A stretch of 64,000 nucleotides of DNA. Source: Gavia stellata. Taxonomy: Eukaryota > Chordata > Aves > Gaviiformes > Gaviidae. The position numbers and the translations under genes are program-made. Positions 59,001-64,000 of this stretch are shown here, in pieces; position 1 is the stretch's first letter; each line of letters opens with the position of its first letter. The notes beneath the pieces were generated by a model. The model had not been told where the DNA came from. It made no database searches and was given only the letters and a program-made list of their open reading frames with translations. The stretch is from NCBI RefSeq assembly GCF_030936135.1, contig NC_082610.1, positions 17,308,428 to 17,372,427 of the forward strand. The letters run 5' to 3'.

Positions 59001-61077
59001 AGGGGAAAGACAGAGACCAAAGCGGGCTGCTGACCCCGCATCCACAGATGCGAGTTTCATTTAAAAGCAAATTCAGTTTTTTTTACCGGACCTTTTGAAG
59101 CAAGGTGTGCACAAACATGCCAAGTCCTGCAGCCTTTCCACACCGGGAGCCGTCCTCCAGATGTTCCTTGTATGCTCCTGACTTGCTGCCTTGTTTTTTT
59201 GTCTTTTTGAAGTGGTGTCCCATTTCCTGTGCACAAAGACGACTCCCTGTTGTATTTTGGAGCCCAATTAAAAATATCATAACGATTTCTGCTTAAGATC
59301 CAGCTCTGCTCCTGGCTGGCTCCAGCTCCCTTATTCTTATGGGGCCTTTTGGGCAGGAACTTGCTGGTTTACCGAGCAGACCAGCATTTGTCCAGAAAAT
59401 GTAGATGTGCAGCCTGATGGTTAGTCAATCAAAGCAAACTAAATCACACTACAAATTGAGCTATAGTGTTGGCTTTCAGGGGAAAGCCTGCAGCTCTTCA
59501 CGCGTATGGTCTGCGGCCGCTTCCCCACCCCAGAAGCAGCGATGGCCAGCATGGTCTTCCCAGAGCCTCCCCCAGCCCAGCCCACCCCGAGGGGCTCAGG
59601 CAAACCATTCCTGGCTCCTTCATCAACCCCGAGAGCGTTGCGCAGACCCCACCTTTCTTCTGGCCCTCCCCACAGATGTGCACGCTGCCGTGAATTATCA
59701 AAGCGCGGCCGTATACTCCAGCCGATGAGTGATTTGCAGCGGAAATGGGTTTGGCTGTAGCTCTGATTTGTTCCCGGGAATGGGCTCCTGACCCTGCCGG
59801 AGTCCCTGGGAACGCCGCCAAGCTCTTCAAAGGGGCCAGGCCTCACTTTGTAAACTCACCTCTGGGGTTTGGCTTACAACCACCTACAGAGGTGTCGGTC
59901 ATTCAAGAAAGATGATGGAGGGGAATAGGGCTCAAAGTCCAAAGGGTGATGCTGCGCAACGTATGTAGCTGAGCAAATACTGCTTTGGAAACGGCGTGAG
60001 TAAGTCCATTAAGCGCAGCAGCCCTGCCCTTGGCTGCAGTGTCGAGGCAGCGGCTCGGAAGCTGGATCAGCCTTGTGTCAACTATCGTAAAAGGGAGACA
60101 AAGTGAATGGTACGCAGGAGGAAGGGACTGCAGGCTTGCATGTGCTTCTTAAATATCACTTCCAGCCGCCACAGCCTTTACTGATTTCCCCGTGGCGCTG
60201 AGCACTGGCCAGACTATAACGAACTGTAGTGCCTTTCCTGGGAGGGGGGAGTGGGCTGGGGGGAAGAAAATGGGATAAATCCGGTGATTACAGGGGACAA
60301 CAAAAAATTTAAGGGTGAGCAGCGTTAATGCAAAACCGGCCTGAGGAAAGGATGCAGGAAGGGCTGATGGTGATGGTGCAGAGCTGGCTGGATGCGGGGC
60401 CTCAAATGAGGCTGGTGGGCTTGGCCAGGCCCTGGCTGAGCCTCTTGGGGTGACCAGGGGCTGGGGCTCAAGCCAGGTGCCCATGGGGTGCCCGTGGGTG
60501 ACGGCAGTGCCTGCCACAGGCGGGGGTCAGGCCCCTCTGTGCCGGGTGGAGATGGTGCCAGGGCGGACCCAATGCGGCAGAGAAGCCCGGGCCCAGGACC
60601 ACAGGGATGTGGTTTTGGGGGCGTCGCGTGCCCCAGGGTGGACCTGAGATGGGGCAGGGAGTGCTCAGAGGGGCGAGATGGGGGTGCATCAGGTCGCAGC
60701 GGCCCCATCCTCACCGGGGGGGCTATCCCTGCTGGGCAGAGGGAACACACGGGGGCGGGCGGGGGGGGCAGAATTGGGGTCCCCTCCTGGGGCGGCCGCT
60801 GTCCTCCTGCCCACGGTGGCAACAGAGATGGGGCCCTCGGGGGAGCACCCACCTGCCCACACCCAGGCCGCCCGCCCGGGCGGGGCAGCACCCAGCACCC
60901 TCCCTTTGCTCCCGGGGGACCCCCCGCCGCCGCCCCCTCCCCGCAGCCCAGCGCCGAGGGGAGGCGGCGGGCGGGGAGCGCGGCCCGGGGGGGCGGGCGG
61001 GAGGCGGGGCGGCGAGGGGGCGGCGGGCCGGGCTCCCCGGGGGAGGCACCGGAAGGCGCCCGGCGCTGATTCATTGC

Positions 61078-61084
61078 AATAAAT
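61078..61084 (+). promoter_or_regulatory. TATA-like element AATAAAT upstream of PHLDA2
   Basis: An isolated AT-rich island, CATTGCAATAAATTG, sits in otherwise GC-only sequence about 165 bp upstream of the PHLDA2 ATG. It is a plausible non-canonical TATA box that would place the start near 61.105-61.115 kb. It includes ATTGCAAT, which resembles a C/EBP half-site. This is inference from position and composition. Confidence 0.4.
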
Positions 61085-61120
61085 TGTTCCCAGCGCGGCG
61101 GGGCTCGGTCAGCGCCGCCC

Positions 61121-61234
61121 GAGCCGGAGCCGGAGCCGGAGCCGGGGCCGCAGCCGGAGCCACAGCCGGAGCCGGGGCCGGGGCCGGGGCTGGGGCCGGA
61201 GCCGGGGCTGGGGCCGGAGCCGGAGCCGCAGCCG
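61121..61234 (+). repeat. GAGCCG-type hexamer array, 19 units, in PHLDA2 5'UTR or core promoter
   Basis: Nineteen consecutive hexamers of the form GAGCCG, with GGGCCG, CAGCCG, GGGCTG and GAGCCA variants, end 13 bases before the PHLDA2 start codon. Part of the array (61174-61195) has four GGGG tracts separated by two bases, a strong G-quadruplex motif on the transcribed-RNA sense. Confidence 0.9.
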
Positions 61235-61247
61235 CCGGGGAGGGAGG

Positions 61248-61646
61248 ATGAAGATGCAAGCCGAGGTGATCCGCGAGGGCGAGCTGGAGAAGCGGAGCGA
61301 CAGCCTTTTCCAGCTGTGGAAGAAGAAGCTGGTGGTGCTGACCAAGGACAGCCTCAGCCTCTTCCCCGACGGGCACAAGCGGGCCAAGGGCAAGGAGCTG
61401 GGCTTCGGCTCCATCCTCAAGGTGGACTGCGTGGAGCGCACGGGCAAGTACATCTACTTCACCATCGTCACCAAGGACCGCAAGGAGATTGACTTTCGGT
61501 GCCCGGACCAGAGCTGCTGGAACGCCTCCATCACCATGGCCCTCATCGACTTCCAGAACAAGCGGGCCATCCAGGACTTCAAGAGCCGCCAAGAGATGGA
61601 GCAGGCGGCGGGCACCCAGGAGCGGCGGCTGGCCCGGGCGCCCTGA
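61248..61646 (+). CDS. PHLDA2: Pleckstrin homology-like domain family A member 2
   Basis: PHLDA2 (IPL/TSSC3) is a small cytoplasmic protein that is almost entirely one PH domain. It binds phosphoinositides and restrains growth; in mammals it is maternally expressed and limits placental size. Here it is a single uninterrupted coding exon of 132 residues starting [20 protein letters not shown]. The PH fold spans roughly residues 7-100, with [21 protein letters not shown] and the C-terminal helix [20 protein letters not shown] matching human PHLDA2 closely. The tail after the PH domain is short; the human protein has about 152 residues with a Pro/Ala-rich end that is absent here. The start has A at -3, and a second Met follows at residue 3. 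The conserved neighbour NAP1L4 supports PHLDA2 over PHLDA1 or PHLDA3. Confidence 0.97.
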   Translation: MKMQAEVIREGELEKRSDSLFQLWKKKLVVLTKDSLSLFPDGHKRAKGKELGFGSILKVDCVERTGKYIYFTIVTKDRKEIDFRCPDQSCWNASITMALIDFQNKRAIQDFKSRQEMEQAAGTQERRLARAP

Positions 61647-62211
61647 GCCACCGCCGCCCTCCCCGGCCCCAGGTGAGCCCCTCCTTGGCCCCTAACCCGC
61701 TCCGGCCTGGGCTTCCCATTTTTCACTTTTTTCTGTATTATTCCCACCACCACCCCCGCCACCTGCTTTGGGAAATCAGACGGGGACGGGCAGCGGGGGC
61801 TCCCCCTGCACCGCTCACCCCCTTTTTTTTTTTTGCCAGAGGGACCCCCGGCACCCACCGCCGCCGGCTGTCCGGCTCGCTGCTGGCCCACGAGGGTGCC
61901 TGGCCGCACCCTGAAACCGGGGCGCACTGCTTGGCCACTTCAGCGCAGGAGTTTTGGGGCTCGCACCCCCTTTCCTGATGTGGCACTGGGAATTTCTGGT
62001 GGGAGTCGGGGTTATGCAGGGCGCTGAGAATTGCGACTATTGGGGAGGAAATCGGAGCGGCACTTGGCAGTGCTTTCCTTACAGAATTTGCTAAAAAGAC
62101 AATATCGGCAAAAATAAATGCTGAGCGCTTCTCTCGCTTTAAAGCCCCCCCTTTTCTCCTGCCCCGCTGTCCTGTTCATTTAACTAACCTGCTTTCTCTT
62201 GCTGCCTTTAG

Positions 62212-62635
62212 AGTATACCACTGGATGATAAACCAGATCAAGTGTCTTGGACTGAAATGGGACAGGGTACCAATGAAGGAAAGCGAAGAAGAGAGCTGGA
62301 AGCAGCTTGGTTTTCTCCGAGCCCGTTGAGGCTGCTGAGCAAAGAGCCCTGAGCTTTGCCTGAGATGCATTTAAAGAAAAACCAAAGACTTTCGTAAAGG
62401 ACTTCTAGTGAAGCGTCCACGTGTTTTGAGTGGCACAGCTTTGCGAACGATTATCTTCTATTTATGAGACGCAAGGAAGATTCAACACTGACTGGTGGTG
62501 TTAAACACAATTTAAATTATTTGTAGTATCTATATTTGTATTTATTTTGATGAATGTCTTTCAGCAGTTACTGGTCTTAATATTGCTTTTGCATTAATAT
62601 GTCCATTCCAAATAAATTACTTGAAATGTTCCCTT
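62212..62635 (+). other. PHLDA2: PHLDA2 non-coding exon 2 (3'UTR; end approximate)
   Basis: The acceptor follows a good pyrimidine tract (CTTTCTCTTGCTGCCTTTAG). The exon carries only 3'UTR. The stop codon lies 26 bases before the exon junction, within the distance that avoids nonsense-mediated decay. It ends after an AATAAA signal. Confidence 0.75.
62611..62616 (+). terminator. PHLDA2 polyadenylation signal AATAAA
   Basis: A canonical AATAAA lies about 400 nt into exon 2. It is followed by T-rich and GT-rich sequence with TGTTCCC and TTTTTATT. Confidence 0.8.
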
Positions 62636-62639
62636 TTTA

Positions 62640-64000
62640 TTACTACACTCTGGGCTGCAGTAACTTTTGTTGACGCATGTTTGTGGAGCGGGCAGTGGTG
62701 TAGTGGCTTAAAAAGAGTGGGTAAGCTCAGCTTTTTGGTGCCCTGGACTGGGCAGTGGGAGGTGGAGAAAGCCCAGATAACCCATTTGTGTTTGACCTCG
62801 TCTCCCGACCAGGGAGGGAAAGTGTGTTGAGGTCCCATTCTGGTCAGTGGTGGAAATAATAGAAAAGCTTACCACTACCTGGACAAGTACCGTTTTTGAA
62901 GCGCTTTCCCATATAATTGAGTAATGGTGGCTACAGAAGGCACAAGAGCTCCCTGCGACAATAAAACGCTGTTAACGTCTCGCGTCCTTCCCCCGGCCCC
63001 CATAGCTTAGTGCTGTGCTAAGGCAGAAAACTGCATTCCTGATTTCGGAATAACACAGCGCCAACGCTCCATGGGATTCTTCAGCTTTGTAACAAAGCAA
63101 GCTGAACTCCTCGCTCTCTCTTCTTCCTCCACCTCTGCAGTCTCTAGCTTGAGTTCATTTTCTACAGGATAACTGGGAAGAACGGAGATGGTATTCTTCT
63201 GATAGCACCCAGACCAAGAAGCTTGGAGGGAAAAAAAGCAGCTTTTTTTTTTTTGGATAAAACTACTGAAGTTTTATCTTGTGAGGCTCAAGTATCACTA
63301 ACTAACCTGGGCTTCCTCGAGAGCAATGCTGCAGCACATGACTCAGCTCCGGCAGTCAGGACTATGAGCTTAGCAGGCAAAGTACTCGCTACTAATGCTC
63401 CAAACTTGGTAATCATCAATCAGGTAATTTCCCCTCCCAGTATCAGTGCAATTCTTGCAGAGACTTTGTACTAGAGGAAGTTGCAAAGTATGTAATTTTA
63501 AGTAGCCTGTAGTAAGAGCAAGAGAGACTCAGTACGGGGGGGGGGAAGCCTGGAAAGAGGGTTGGCCCCCGTTTCTGGAAGCAGCAGGGAGACTCCGGCA
63601 CTGCAGCGTGCTATGTTGTGTCTTTGTATCCTCCTTGCACGCTGCTGGCAGCCGCGCCGCCGCCCGCCGGGCTCGTGCAGAGGCAGGGTTGCACATGCTT
63701 GAGCTGCAGATGTAGCAAACCTTTGCCACAGTATTCGAAAGCCTTTGGCCTCGATCCCCCTCTAGCACAGGAATGCCAGAGGTGCAATTAATGCAGCAAA
63801 ATGACACTCCAAAGCAGATGTGTTTTACCTCGATTTTTCTTGGTGTCATTGCAGGGGCTGAAATAAAAGGCCAAAACAGAGCAGAGGCACTGGCTCCGAA
63901 TCCCCTTAGTTGCGGTGAATCCAAGCAGGAATGCTGACTGACAACAGCTGAGGATCTGGAGCTATTGCCTGCAATGACAGCCACTGCTGCGGGGAGGAAC
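62640..64000. other. Sequence downstream of PHLDA2
   Basis: No gene is recognised here. In mammals the next genes are SLC22A18 and CDKN1C, but I see no exon of either in this last 1.36 kb on either strand. It contains short A, T and G runs and a small CpG-rich patch near 63.64-63.68 kb. Confidence 0.5.

Larger units (their letters stand above)
43156..60430. other. Intergenic region NAP1L4-PHLDA2, GC-rich
   Basis: This is about 17 kb of increasingly GC-rich sequence with many overlapping open frames on both strands. None encodes a protein I recognise or chains across splice sites. It contains A-rich runs near 46.12-46.17 kb, a GGA tract near 47.96-48.00 kb, pentamer and hexamer microsatellites, a small GCCACC minisatellite, and CpG-dense patches (near 45.2-45.35, 46.29-46.45, 47.64-48.13, 49.3-49.7 and 51.25-51.66 kb). 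No transposon is clear to me. Enhancers or non-coding transcripts are possible but not shown by the sequence. Confidence 0.55.
61105..61672 (+). other. PHLDA2: PHLDA2 exon 1 (5' end estimated)
   Basis: This exon holds the 5'UTR, the whole coding sequence and 26 bases after the stop. Its 3' end is a strong donor, CCCCAG/GTGAGC. The two-exon layout with a non-coding second exon matches mammalian PHLDA2. The 5' end is inferred from the TATA-like element. Confidence 0.65.
60430..61700. promoter_or_regulatory. CpG island at PHLDA2
   Basis: This is very GC-rich sequence with dense CG, covering the upstream region and the whole PHLDA2 coding exon. The densest part starts near 60.84 kb. Long open frames on both strands (up to 249 codons) are composition artefacts. 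Boundaries are estimated by eye. In mammals the PHLDA2 promoter island is not itself the germline imprint mark, and birds are not known to imprint this region. Confidence 0.8.

Noticed and set aside
60325-61251. Overlapping long open frames of 249 codons on the - strand (60325-61074) and 214 codons on the + strand (60607-61251).
   Set aside because: Both lie in the PHLDA2 CpG island. The + frame ends in a Gly/Ala run that is just the translated hexamer array, and neither resembles a known protein.
61071-61592. A 173-codon antisense open frame over PHLDA2.
   Set aside because: It mirrors the GC-rich PHLDA2 codons and the hexamer array (Ala-Pro repeats), with no independent support.
62640-64000. 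Possible first exon of the next syntenic gene (SLC22A18 or CDKN1C).
   Set aside because: No frame on either strand resembles a transporter segment or a CDK-inhibitor domain.

Overview
The window looks like chromosomal DNA from an amniote, most probably a bird. Three recognisable genes lie in tandem on the + strand in the order CARS1 (3' end only), NAP1L4 (complete) and PHLDA2 (complete). This is the order and relative orientation of the human 11p15.5 genes CARS1-NAP1L4-PHLDA2, part of the domain that is imprinted in placental mammals. The proteins match the human ones as I remember them, with many conservative changes. Introns are short to moderate and few interspersed repeats are recognisable, which fits a bird. 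The species cannot be named from this sequence.

Layout: 1-7.5 kb holds the last five coding exons of CARS1 (cytosolic cysteinyl-tRNA synthetase) and a short 3'UTR. 7.5-13.9 kb is AT-rich intergenic DNA with no gene I can support. 13.9-15.3 kb is a CpG island with three CCAAT boxes and the non-coding first exon of NAP1L4. NAP1L4 then runs to about 43.15 kb, with 14 coding exons encoding 385 residues and ending in a CaaX-like CKQQ terminus. A candidate alternative last exon at 36,280 would instead end the protein in Lys-Val, like the short mammalian isoform. Two NAP1L4 introns each contain a related H/ACA-type snoRNA with matching 5' hairpin, H box and ACA box. Mammalian NAP1L4 hosts SNORA54, so these are probably SNORA54 and a duplicate. 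From about 43 kb the base composition shifts to GC-rich; 43.2-60.4 kb is intergenic, with simple repeats and several orphan CpG-dense patches but no supported gene. 60.4-61.7 kb is the PHLDA2 CpG island. The single PHLDA2 coding exon (132 residues, a small PH-domain protein) follows a run of 19 GAGCCG-like hexamers that could form a G-quadruplex. A short intron and a non-coding second exon carry the 3'UTR to about 62.64 kb. 62.64-64.0 kb shows no gene.

The three genes do not form one pathway: CARS1 charges tRNA-Cys, NAP1L4 is a histone H2A-H2B chaperone, and PHLDA2 binds phosphoinositides and restrains growth. They are linked by old synteny. The most interesting observations are the duplicated intronic H/ACA snoRNA, the candidate alternative ending that would switch the CaaX motif of NAP1L4 on or off, and the G-rich hexamer array just upstream of the PHLDA2 start.
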